Assembly (NCBI GenBank): GCA_900546285.1
Contig: URCJ01000016.1
Coordinates: 1 to 36,873 of the forward strand
Direction: 5' to 3'
Source of the DNA: an uncultured Solobacterium sp.
GTDB taxonomy: Bacteria; Bacillota_I; Bacilli_A; Erysipelotrichales; Erysipelotrichaceae
DNA: 36,873 nt
Below are positions 30,145 to 36,873 of the stretch, piece by piece (the first letter of the stretch is position 1; each line of letters opens with the position of its first letter). The notes beneath the pieces are model-generated. The model was not told the DNA's origin and ran no database searches. It saw only the letters and a list, made by a program, of their open reading frames with translations. Position numbers and translations under genes: made by a program.

Positions 30145-30611
30145 TTCTATACCATGGTTCTAATGTTATTGTTGATAAACCTGATTTAATGCATTCTAGA
30201 ATTAATGTAGATTTTGGTAAGGGCTTTTATACTACTCCTATGTATGAACAAGCTACAAAATGGTGTGAAAGACTAATAAAATCGGGTAAAGAAGGCTTTG
30301 TTTCTATTTATGAATTTGATAAAACAGCTTATGATAATCTTAAAGTTTTAAATTTTGATACATATTCAGAAAAGTGGCTTGATTTTATTTTAAATTGTCG
30401 AAAAGGCAATGATGCTACAGACTATGATTTGGTTATTGGTGGTGTTGCCAATGATAAAGTTTTTAATACAGTTGAGTTATATTTTGACGGCTTAATTGAT
30501 AAGAATGAAGCTATTAAGAGATTACGCTATGAAAAGCCAAACTTACAGGTGGTTTTTCGCAGTGAAAAGGCTCTTTCTTATCTAAAATTTAAAGGAAGTA
30601 ACAAACAATGA
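30141..30611 (+). CDS. DUF3990 protein, candidate ADP-ribosyltransferase
   Basis: The 156-residue protein matches DUF3990. The N-terminus MILYHGSN and the later FGKGFYTT resemble the H-Y part of the ADP-ribosyltransferase NAD-binding site (His5, Tyr30). YDLVIGGVANDKVFNT (95-110) and LQVVFRSEKAL (135-145) are the other conserved family blocks; the third catalytic position, perhaps Gln136, is uncertain. It has no membrane segment or signal peptide. It overlaps both neighbours by 4 bases, giving a three-gene coupled unit with DUF3791 proteins on both sides. A toxin or modifying enzyme role is inferred from fold resemblance and context. Confidence 0.8.
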   Translation: MILYHGSNVIVDKPDLMHSRINVDFGKGFYTTPMYEQATKWCERLIKSGKEGFVSIYEFDKTAYDNLKVLNFDTYSEKWLDFILNCRKGNDATDYDLVIGGVANDKVFNTVELYFDGLIDKNEAIKRLRYEKPNLQVVFRSEKALSYLKFKGSNKQ

Positions 30612-30814
30612 ATGCTAATCCAATTCTTTTACAGATGAAATATGCTCGTATAGTAGAAAAGTTTGCTGATAAGCGTGGTATAAGCTTAGATAAAGCATTA
30701 GATATTTTCTATAAATCAGATCTATACCTTATGATGAGTAGGGGTATAGCTGATATGCATTGTAGATCAGATGAGTACTTAGTTGAAGAACTAATTGATG
30801 AGATGAATCGTTAG
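30608..30814 (+). CDS. DUF3791-like small protein (second copy)
   Basis: The 68-residue protein contains MKYARIVEKFADKRGIS and IADMHCRSDEYLVEELIDEM, a pattern I associate with another DUF3791 subgroup found after DUF3990 genes. It is helical and charged, with no membrane segment. It overlaps the DUF3990 gene by 4 bases (ATGA). It differs clearly from the first DUF3791 copy, so the two probably contact different partners. The family call is less certain than for the first copy. Confidence 0.7.
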   Translation: MNANPILLQMKYARIVEKFADKRGISLDKALDIFYKSDLYLMMSRGIADMHCRSDEYLVEELIDEMNR

Positions 30815-30904
30815 TTCTTTTTTATTTGATATTTATAAGTTTCATAAGAATTCTTTTTATAATGAAATATATAACATATCTAATTTACATAAAAAACGAT
30901 AAAA

Positions 30905-30926
30905 ACATATCATAAAATGATATAAT
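30905..30926 (+). promoter_or_regulatory. abiE promoter with overlapping operator
   Basis: An extended -10 TGATATAAT (30918-30926) overlaps a perfect inverted repeat ATATCAT-AAA-ATGATAT (30907-30923). The half-site sequence ACATATC occurs here (30905-30911) and again 31 bp upstream (30874-30880). AbiEi antitoxins of this type are known to repress their own operon by binding inverted repeats, so this is the likely operator. Confidence 0.6.
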
Positions 30927-30983
30927 ATTAACGTAAATAGAGTATAAATATCTATTGAAATATATCGAAAGGAGGGTTTAAAT

Positions 30984-31637
30984 TTGAGTAAAACATATAT
31001 AAGTTTTGTACAGGAATTAATACTAAAAAAGGAAATAAGAAAGCCTATTTATGTAAGAGAATTAAGTAAAATCGTATCTTTTGAGTATAATTTGCCTATT
31101 GAGAAAGCAACTGCTGCTGTATCTGTTGCGCTTAAAAGGATTATGGATTCTAATATGATTCCTGAATTAAAATTCTACCAAAAAGGGATATATTATCGTA
31201 CTGTATCTACTCCGTTTGGAAACGTTGGCATTGATAAAGAACAATTAATTCAAGATAAATATCTTTATGATGATAATGGATATGAGAGTGGTTTTGATTT
31301 TTTATATAAATTAGGTTTATCTACTCAAATACCTAATAAAAGAGTGCTTATAACAAATAAGGCAGGCGATTGTGCAAGAATTGATAAGAAATTAAATGTT
31401 GTGGTGCGTCCACCGAAGATAGAAATTAACAAAGAAAACAAACAGTATTTAAAAGTTCTTGATGTTTTAGATATCTTTGAAAACGCTCCTATAGATGTGG
31501 AAGAGCCTTATGGAGTAATTAGAAGTTACATTAGTCAATTGGGATTAGAATATTCTAAATTACTGGCTATGGCAAACAATTATTACAATAAGAATACTAT
31601 TTTGCAGTTAGGCAAGGTTGCTGGAGGATTGATGTGA
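30984..31637 (+). CDS. abiEi: AbiEi-type antitoxin (DUF6088 family)
   Basis: Predicted type IV antitoxin and transcriptional repressor. The 217-residue protein has an N-terminal winged-helix region (about 1-75, PIYVRELSKIVSFEYNLPIEKATAAVSVALKR in two halves of helix) followed by the AbiEi-like core (GFDFLYKLGLSTQIPNKRVL and IDKKLNVVVRP). The start codon is TTG at 30984, 8 bases after GGAGG. The stop codon overlaps the GTG start of the toxin gene. In this TA class the antitoxin counteracts the toxin's effect rather than binding it directly. Confidence 0.82.
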   Translation: MSKTYISFVQELILKKEIRKPIYVRELSKIVSFEYNLPIEKATAAVSVALKRIMDSNMIPELKFYQKGIYYRTVSTPFGNVGIDKEQLIQDKYLYDDNGYESGFDFLYKLGLSTQIPNKRVLITNKAGDCARIDKKLNVVVRPPKIEINKENKQYLKVLDVLDIFENAPIDVEEPYGVIRSYISQLGLEYSKLLAMANNYYNKNTILQLGKVAGGLM

Positions 31638-32626
31638 AATTACATAACGATATAAATGCTTTTGCTATGTTATTGGATGATATTCATGATAAGACTGGAT
31701 ATCGTAGTGATGTTTTGGAAAAAGATTATTATGTGGTATTGTTATTAGAAGAATTAGCTAAGAAACAAGAAGAAGGATTGTTGGCATATTTTAAAGGTGG
31801 AACTGCTTTGTATAAAGCGTTACATACAACTAACAGGTTTTCGGAGGATATAGATTTATCTGTTGATACAAGAGGTTGCAGTAGAACTCAGAGTGATAAA
31901 AGACTTGAAAACGCTACTAAGAAATATTCTTATTTATTTCGAGATGCTAGTCAAGGAAAAACGAATAGGTCAGAGATTACAAGCATCTATACTTATAATC
32001 CAATAACAAATTTTGATGAGGATGATGCGTTACAAAGGTTTGGTAAGGTTAAAATCGAAGCTACATCATTTACCATTAGCGAGCCTGTTACTAGTCTGGG
32101 AATTGTTCCTTTGTTATATGAGTTAGCCACTAGTGAACAAAGGGAAATTCTAACGAACATATATGATGTAAGACCCTTTGATATTAAAACAATTACGGTA
32201 GAAAGAATTTTTGTTGACAAAATATTTGCGGCAGAAGCCTATGTTAGAAAAGCGGAAATTAGAGCCAAAGCTTTTGAGGCTGCTAAACACATCTATGATT
32301 TAACTATTATGGCCAAATTGCCTAAAATTACCAGTTTAATTAGTGAAGAGGAATTATTAAACAAGATTCTTATGATTAGGTTAAAAGAAGAATTAGATAG
32401 ATTAGATGGTATTCCTGGTTTGCTACCAAAAAATTTTATTTTCTTCGATAATATCAAAAACAACAAGCTGATCATTAATGCGTATGAAACGATGCAAAAT
32501 CAATATGTATTGAGAGAATGTGACAAAATCGATTATGATGATGTTGTTGAGAGTTTAGGAAGAGTTAAAAAGATTTTAACAAGCAATAACGTTTGGTGTA
32601 ATGCTGTTGTTCCAAAAAATGATTAG
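31634..32626 (+). CDS. abiEii: AbiEii-type nucleotidyltransferase toxin
   Basis: Predicted toxin of the nucleotidyltransferase AbiEii/AbiGii family, whose studied members modify tRNA 3' ends or bind GTP and stop growth. In 330 residues the key motifs are LEKDYYV (28-34), GGTAL (55-59) with FSEDIDLSV (69-77) giving the metal-binding Asp72 and Asp74, and RIFVDKIFAAE near residue 195 with the conserved Asp and Lys. The start codon is GTG at 31634, 6 bases after GGAGG and overlapping the antitoxin stop by 4 bases. A terminator follows at 32654, so the pair is a self-contained unit. Phage-abortive activity is known for some relatives and is only inferred here. Confidence 0.88.
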   Translation: MKLHNDINAFAMLLDDIHDKTGYRSDVLEKDYYVVLLLEELAKKQEEGLLAYFKGGTALYKALHTTNRFSEDIDLSVDTRGCSRTQSDKRLENATKKYSYLFRDASQGKTNRSEITSIYTYNPITNFDEDDALQRFGKVKIEATSFTISEPVTSLGIVPLLYELATSEQREILTNIYDVRPFDIKTITVERIFVDKIFAAEAYVRKAEIRAKAFEAAKHIYDLTIMAKLPKITSLISEEELLNKILMIRLKEELDRLDGIPGLLPKNFIFFDNIKNNKLIINAYETMQNQYVLRECDKIDYDDVVESLGRVKKILTSNNVWCNAVVPKND

Positions 32627-32653
32627 AAATAAAATCTAGATTTCACTTGTAAT

Positions 32654-32685
32654 AGCACTTTCACTCCAGCAGTGAAGTGCTTTTT
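32654..32685 (+). terminator. Terminator after abiEii
   Basis: AGCACTTTCACT pairs with AGTGAAGTGCT (one bulged base) around the loop CCAGC and is followed by TTTTT. It lies 27 bases beyond the toxin stop codon. Confidence 0.82.
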
Positions 32686-32799
32686 ACGATGAAACTTTAT
32701 TTATTTTTTATATAAACAAAAGGTAGGTAAGATAAGATAAAAACGATAAATAATTATATAAATAGTTAAATAAGTTTTGTAAATATGATGTAAAGTTAT

Positions 32800-32828
32800 T
32801 TATCATCATCTTATATATGCTTTATAAT
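32800..32828 (+). promoter_or_regulatory. Promoter of the AI-2E permease gene
   Basis: TTATCA (32800-32805, 4 of 6) and TATAAT (32823-32828) are 17 bp apart. Seven bases separate the -10 box from the ATG, so the mRNA should start at the start codon; no Shine-Dalgarno sequence exists. Confidence 0.55.
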
Positions 32829-32835
32829 TAATTAC

Positions 32836-33981
32836 ATGAATAAATTTATAAATGATGCAGATGAAAAAAAGTCTATTAGAATCTTAACAACATCAGGTAT
32901 TTTGATTGCTTTGTTTGTTATTCTTTTGTTTAAGTTGCCTGATGTAAGAAGTTTTTTCGCAAACCTGTTTAAAGTGTTGTCTCCATTTATTTGGGGCATC
33001 TTGTTTGCGATAATAACTAATAATTTGGCAAAGTATATTGAAAGTCATTTGCCTGAAAAATGGCCATTTAAGACAAGAAGATTCATAGGAGCTCTTGTTT
33101 CAGTATTAGTCTTAGTTGTTGTGATGATTCTTGTAGTATATCTTTTGATGCCAAAGCTATTAAATAGTATTTCTTCATTATCAACACTAGTAACCAACTT
33201 TACAAGTAACTCTAGTGATTGGATAAAAAGACTACAAAAGAATGTTCACTTGTCTAATGATGTAGTAATTAAGATCTATGAGTATTCAAACCAAGCAGTT
33301 ACTGCTTTATGGAATGCGGCTAAGGACTTTGTACCTAATATCTTGACTTCAACAATTACTGCTATTAGTAGTGTTGGCAACTTCGTAATTGGTTTTATTG
33401 TTTGTTTATATATTCTTATTGATAAACAAAAGATTGCGATTAATATGAAAAGAATGGGCTTAGCTTTCTTTAATGCTGAACAATATAAAAAGGGACGTAA
33501 TATTATGTACCTAGCCCTAGATAAGTTTACTAAGTTCTTTTCTGGTAAAGTTTTAGATTCACTTATTATTGGTATCCTATGTTTTATTTCAATGTTGTTT
33601 ATCAACAAAGAATATGCAGCATTAATATCAGTTATTGTAGGCATAACTAATATAATTCCTTTCTTTGGACCTTTTATTGGTGCTGTGCCTTGCGCCTTGT
33701 TACTATTAATTGTAGAACCACTAGATTGTTTAATCTTTATTATCATGATTATCATTCTTCAACAGGTAGATGGTAATATCATAGGACCAGCTATACTTGG
33801 TGATTCAGTTGGTCTTAGCTCTTTATGGATTATGTTTGCGATTCTAGTTGGTGGTGCTTACTTTGGTTTCTTTGGCATGTTACTTGGTGTTCCTGTTGTT
33901 GCGGTAATCTATTATGTAATAAAAGAATATGTAGATGAGAAACTTGAGGAAAAGGGAATAGATGAGGAAGCTTCTGAGTAA
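32836..33981 (+). CDS. AI-2E family permease (UPF0118)
   Basis: Integral membrane protein of 381 residues in the AI-2 exporter-like family. Hydrophobic segments lie at about 17-35, 40-62, 88-113, 170-195 and in a C-terminal cluster from 235 to 370. The family signature is visible in FFGPFIGAVPCALLLL, then QQVDGNIIGPAILGD and GMLLGVPVVAVIY. The family includes sodium-linked antiporters and exporters of unknown substrate, so AI-2 export should not be assumed. It stands alone, with its own apparently leaderless promoter and a charged C-terminal tail (DEKLEEKGIDEEASE). Confidence 0.88.
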   Translation: MNKFINDADEKKSIRILTTSGILIALFVILLFKLPDVRSFFANLFKVLSPFIWGILFAIITNNLAKYIESHLPEKWPFKTRRFIGALVSVLVLVVVMILVVYLLMPKLLNSISSLSTLVTNFTSNSSDWIKRLQKNVHLSNDVVIKIYEYSNQAVTALWNAAKDFVPNILTSTITAISSVGNFVIGFIVCLYILIDKQKIAINMKRMGLAFFNAEQYKKGRNIMYLALDKFTKFFSGKVLDSLIIGILCFISMLFINKEYAALISVIVGITNIIPFFGPFIGAVPCALLLLIVEPLDCLIFIIMIIILQQVDGNIIGPAILGDSVGLSSLWIMFAILVGGAYFGFFGMLLGVPVVAVIYYVIKEYVDEKLEEKGIDEEASE

Positions 33982-34081
33982 CGGCTATTTTTTTATAAGA
34001 AGAATTATTTATGCTCATAGCATGTAAAACTACACAAGCTATATGCTTTGATAATATTTTTCCTTGTGTTTTTCTACTTTT

Positions 34082-34155
34082 TCTCGTAAAAAATATTAAA
34101 TAATATGATAATAATCTCGTAAATGTTTGAAGTATCTCGTAAAAATATATATAAT
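34082..34155 (+). promoter_or_regulatory. fic promoter with three TCTCGTAAA repeats
   Basis: The promoter has -35 TTGAAG (34127-34132) and -10 TATAAT (34150-34155), 17 bp apart. The nonamer TCTCGTAAA occurs three times in the same direction, at 34082, 34115 and 34135. Spacings are 33 and 20 bp, about three and two helical turns. The last copy is inside the promoter spacer and the middle one just upstream of the -35 box, so they are probable operator sites. The rest of the 195-bp gap after the permease gene shows nothing firm. Confidence 0.7.
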
Positions 34156-34176
34156 ATGAGAGAAAGATGAGACTTT

Positions 34177-35226
34177 ATGAGATATTTTGATTACAAAAAG
34201 TTACAAACATTAAAATTAGATAATTCCATAGTTAATCTATTAACCAGTATTCATGAAGCTAAAGGTCGTCAGGAACTGTATTTATCTACTGAACCTGAGG
34301 AATTAAATAAATTAGTTGAGATCGCTAAGATTCAAAGCGTAGATGCCAGTAATGCTATTGAGGGTATTCGTACAACTGAAACGCGTTTAAAACAATTGGT
34401 TAGTGATAAGACTACGCCAAAGAATAGAGATGAAGAAGAAATTTCTGGTTATAGGGATGCTCTTAATACAATTCATGAAAGTTTTGATTATATACCTTTA
34501 ACTCCTAGCCATATTTTGCAGTTACAAGGAATCATGTATAAAAATGTTGTTGGTAATGACTTTGGTGGAAAATTTAAGAATACTCAAAATCTTATTCAAG
34601 GTATTGATGCCTTTGGTAACAAATATACTATCTTTACTCCTTTGGCACCATATGAAACTATGCCAGCTATAGAAAGTCTTTGTGATGCTTATAATAAAGC
34701 GATAGAAGATGGCAAGGTTGATCCATTAATTCTTATTCCTATATTTGTACATGACTTTTTGTGTATTCATCCTTTTAGAGATGGCAATGGCAGGATGAGC
34801 CGACTATTAACAACCCTTCTTTTATATAGAAGCGGTTATTACGTTGGTAAATATATATCTTTGGAAGCTAAGATAGCTAAGATAAAAGATTTATATTATG
34901 ATGCCTTAAGCGATAGTCAAAACGGTTGGCATGAAGGTAATGATGATCCACTTCCTTTTGTTAAGTACTTTTTGTCTATCATTGATATGGCCTACAAAGA
35001 CTTTGAAGATAGATTAGCTCTTATTAAAAAAGATGTTAGTGCTAATGAGTTAGTCTCATTAGCATTCGATAAGAAAATAGGTAAGATTACAAAATCTGAT
35101 ATCGCAGAATTATGTCCTAATATTTCAGTTAGTGCTGTAGAAAAGGGCATTGCTAATCTATTGAAAGAGGGTAAGATTAGAAAACTAGGTAGTGGTAGAA
35201 ATACTTTCTACATCAAGAATGATTGA
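34177..35226 (+). CDS. Fic-domain AMP-transferase with N-terminal inhibitory motif and C-terminal wHTH
   Basis: Predicted adenylyltransferase of 349 residues. The N-terminal Fic_N part carries the self-inhibitory motif SNAIEG at 58-63 ((S/T)xxxE(G/N)), marking a class II Fic protein. The Fic core has the catalytic HPFRDGNGR at 198-206, with His198 as general base. The beta-hairpin flap precedes it (KYTIFTPLAPYETMPA). Residues about 290-347 look like a winged helix (ITKSDIAELCPNISVSAVEKGI), suggesting DNA binding and autoregulation. Its TGA is inside the first unit of the repeat array that follows. Target proteins are unknown. Confidence 0.9.
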   Translation: MRYFDYKKLQTLKLDNSIVNLLTSIHEAKGRQELYLSTEPEELNKLVEIAKIQSVDASNAIEGIRTTETRLKQLVSDKTTPKNRDEEEISGYRDALNTIHESFDYIPLTPSHILQLQGIMYKNVVGNDFGGKFKNTQNLIQGIDAFGNKYTIFTPLAPYETMPAIESLCDAYNKAIEDGKVDPLILIPIFVHDFLCIHPFRDGNGRMSRLLTTLLLYRSGYYVGKYISLEAKIAKIKDLYYDALSDSQNGWHEGNDDPLPFVKYFLSIIDMAYKDFEDRLALIKKDVSANELVSLAFDKKIGKITKSDIAELCPNISVSAVEKGIANLLKEGKIRKLGSGRNTFYIKND

Positions 35227-35319
35227 AGTTGATTGAAGTTACATTGAAGTTACATTGAAGTAAACATTGAAGTTGCATTAAAGTAAACATTGAAGTACAA
35301 TTGAAGTAGATATAGAAGT
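35222..35319 (+). repeat. Phased array of nine ATTGAAGT octamers
   Basis: Copies start at 35222, 35232, 35243, 35254, 35266, 35277 (ATTAAAGT), 35289, 35300 and 35312 (ATAGAAGT). Spacings are 10, 11, 11, 12, 11, 12, 11 and 12 bp, close to one helical turn each. The array fills the gap between fic and the next gene; the first copy contains the fic stop codon. The mixed 10-12 bp period puts TGA in every frame, so it is not coding. It looks like an iteron-type protein-binding array or a slippage-prone tract. Confidence 0.9.
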
Positions 35320-35331
35320 GAGGTGTTTACT

Positions 35332-36777
35332 ATGTACCTAGAAGAGTTACTTAATAAGGATATACTTGAAGATGATAAGATTGAATGCAAACAAAGTTTG
35401 AATAGGACGGATATTTTAGATTGGCTAAAAACGATAGCTGGTTTTTCTAATGCTGATGGTGGAACTATGTATATAGGCGTTGCCAATAAGACTAATAAGC
35501 TAATTGGTTTTTCTAAGGAAGAAGTAGATGGTGAAAAGAATTATATTAATAATCAATTAAATGAGCATCTTTTTCCTAGACCTTTAGTGAAAATTTCTTT
35601 CTTACCATATGAGATAAAAGGTAATACGAGATACGTATTGGAAGTTGATGTTCCTTCTTCTACTTTTAAGCCGGTTATTCTTAAATACAAAGGTGTGCCT
35701 TCTATTTTTATGAGAAGAGATGGTTATACTAACGGTGCCACTTATGAAGAAATCATAGAAATGAGTAATCAGAATAAGAATGTTCAGTTTGATACTTCAT
35801 TTACTGATGTAAAGTTTAATTTTGATGATTTTAAGACATTAAGAGATTTCTATGCAAAACACAATAATGGTAAACAACTTAAGGAAAAGGCATTATTGTC
35901 TAAGGGTTTCTATAATGAGGATGGTTATTTATCCAATGGTGCTCTTCTTTTTAGAGATGATTATGATGGTGATAAGTCTTTGGCTCAATGTTCTCTGTTT
36001 TCGGGTTTTACAAGAGGTAGCGAAAGAATTGTCACTATAAATAAATATAATGGCAATTTGATAAGTGTATTAGAAAAGATGTTAGAATTCGTCGGACAAA
36101 GAATGAATCATAGTTTGATTAAAAAAGATACGGGTAGGATTAACTTAGATGCTTATCCTAAACGTGCTTTATTTGAAGGATTTATAAACGCGATAGTTCA
36201 TAGGGATTATTTTTTAGATGGTTCTCAAATTCAGGTGGACATGTTTAAAGATAGATTGGAAATTTCTTCTCCTGGTAAGTTTTATAGAGGGGACAATATA
36301 GAAAAGACATATGACTTATCTAATATTATTTCTAAAAGAAGAAATGATTTAATTTCGTCAATCCTTGTAATGTGTAATGTAATGGAAGCTGCTGGTACTG
36401 GTTTTGAGAAAATAATGGAAGAATATAAGGACTATGGAGATGAATATAGACCATTTATTTGTTCTAGTTCCGATCACTTTACGCTAACGCTTCCTGATTT
36501 AACTTATAAAGATGGTTTAAGTAACGATGCTATGTTGCCTGTGGTGGAATTCTTGCCACTTGTTAATGCTTCTAAGCATGATGATAAGATTCTTTCTTAT
36601 TGCTATTTTAAGGGCCATAATGCTAAGGAAATAGCTGATTTCTTAGGGATAAGTGATTCTACTTATTTCCGTAATACTATTCTTAAAAGGCTTGTAAATG
36701 CTAATTATCTGGTTTCTATGAAGGTTGGTAACTCTTTGATGTATAAAACTAATGTTGATGAAGTTAAGCTGTCTTAG
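35332..36777 (+). CDS. AlbA_2/Schlafen-like domain and HATPase_c_4 regulator
   Basis: The 481-residue protein has an N-terminal AlbA_2 (Schlafen AAA_4, PF04326) domain at about 14-130 (DKIECKQSLNR, then IAGFSNADGGTMYIGVANK). A GHKL-type HATPase_c_4 region spans roughly 270-390 (EGFINAIVHRDYF, then MEAAGTGFEKIMEEY). A C-terminal helix-turn-helix follows near residues 430-475 (AKEIADFLGISDSTYFRN). Such proteins are often annotated as RecG-related or putative transcriptional regulators. I chose ATG 35332, 6 bases after GAGGTG; the GTG at 35323 lies in that site. It sits behind fic and the octamer array and may bind that array. Confidence 0.85.
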   Translation: MYLEELLNKDILEDDKIECKQSLNRTDILDWLKTIAGFSNADGGTMYIGVANKTNKLIGFSKEEVDGEKNYINNQLNEHLFPRPLVKISFLPYEIKGNTRYVLEVDVPSSTFKPVILKYKGVPSIFMRRDGYTNGATYEEIIEMSNQNKNVQFDTSFTDVKFNFDDFKTLRDFYAKHNNGKQLKEKALLSKGFYNEDGYLSNGALLFRDDYDGDKSLAQCSLFSGFTRGSERIVTINKYNGNLISVLEKMLEFVGQRMNHSLIKKDTGRINLDAYPKRALFEGFINAIVHRDYFLDGSQIQVDMFKDRLEISSPGKFYRGDNIEKTYDLSNIISKRRNDLISSILVMCNVMEAAGTGFEKIMEEYKDYGDEYRPFICSSSDHFTLTLPDLTYKDGLSNDAMLPVVEFLPLVNASKHDDKILSYCYFKGHNAKEIADFLGISDSTYFRNTILKRLVNANYLVSMKVGNSLMYKTNVDEVKLS

Positions 36778-36873
36778 TATAACAATAACGAAAGTGAACA
36801 ATAGTTACACAAATTAGTGAAAGCTAACTATATAAAAATCAATAGTAATTGATGAAATAGTTTGAAAATTTAT
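36778..36873. other. Intergenic end of window
   Basis: No gene or terminator is seen after the AlbA_2 gene. Two small inverted repeats occur: ATAGTTA / TAACTAT (36801-36807 and 36825-36831) and ATCAAT-AGTA-ATTGAT (36838-36853). They could belong to the control region of a gene beyond the window. Confidence 0.4.

Noticed and set aside
33276..33755. Open frame of 159 codons antisense to the AI-2E permease gene
   Set aside because: It lies wholly within a well-recognised membrane protein gene, has no ribosome binding site, and its residues look like the reverse reading of hydrophobic codons.
33982..34080. Terminator after the AI-2E permease gene
   Set aside because: A T run (TTTTTTT) follows the stop codon, but no stable stem precedes it. 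The AGCAT...ATGCT pair further on is short, with a long loop.
35222..35319. CRISPR array
   Set aside because: The repeat unit is only 8 bases with 2-4 bases between copies. CRISPR repeats are 24-40 bases with spacers of similar size, and no cas genes are present.

Overview
The window comes from a low-GC Gram-positive bacterium (Bacillota). It uses the standard genetic code with TGA as a stop, AT-rich codons, strong AGGAGG-type ribosome binding sites, a T-box leader, Rex, SepF and an Ami-type oligopeptide transporter. An Erysipelotrichia-like host is my best guess, but it is an inference from gene content and style, not from a marker gene. No rRNA, tRNA, CRISPR array, transposase or integrase was found.

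Positions 1-25310 are mostly housekeeping. Two rRNA modification genes (rsuA, rsmF) face left. Back to back with them starts the tRNA t6A operon tsaE-tsaB-rimI-tsaD, followed by asnA (asparagine synthetase). Next come the redox repressor rex with a clear promoter, asnS, a YdiF-type ABC-F ATPase, a small membrane protein and an M42 aminopeptidase, ending at a terminator. A short DUF4097-like gene and the TldD/PmbA protease pair follow, then an EamA transporter. The oligopeptide ABC transporter oppABCDF closely matches the streptococcal AmiACDEF layout. The stretch ends with sepF, a T-box riboswitch and ileS.

Positions 25311-36873 form an accessory region made of small modules. These are HigB/HigA with a protease-bearing HigA; a protein joining an excisionase-like HTH to an AAA-like ATPase and a PD-(D/E)XK nuclease; a DUF362 ferredoxin-like protein on the minus strand; a coupled DUF3791-DUF3990-DUF3791 trio that looks like an ADP-ribosyltransferase toxin-antitoxin unit; an AbiEi/AbiEii pair; an AI-2E family permease; and a Fic AMP-transferase followed by an AlbA_2/HATPase regulator. 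Most of these modules have their own promoter, and most promoters carry a distinct repeat or palindrome, which suggests self-regulation.

The most unusual signals are: nine phased copies of ATTGAAGT between fic and the AlbA_2 gene; five ATTTCGTT octamers around the promoter of the HTH-ATPase-nuclease gene; three TCTCGTAAA copies at the fic promoter; the DUF3791-DUF3990-DUF3791 trio; and a recurring promoter layout in which the -10 box lies 6-7 bases before the ATG, predicting leaderless mRNAs for rsmF, tsaE, the EamA transporter and the AI-2E permease.
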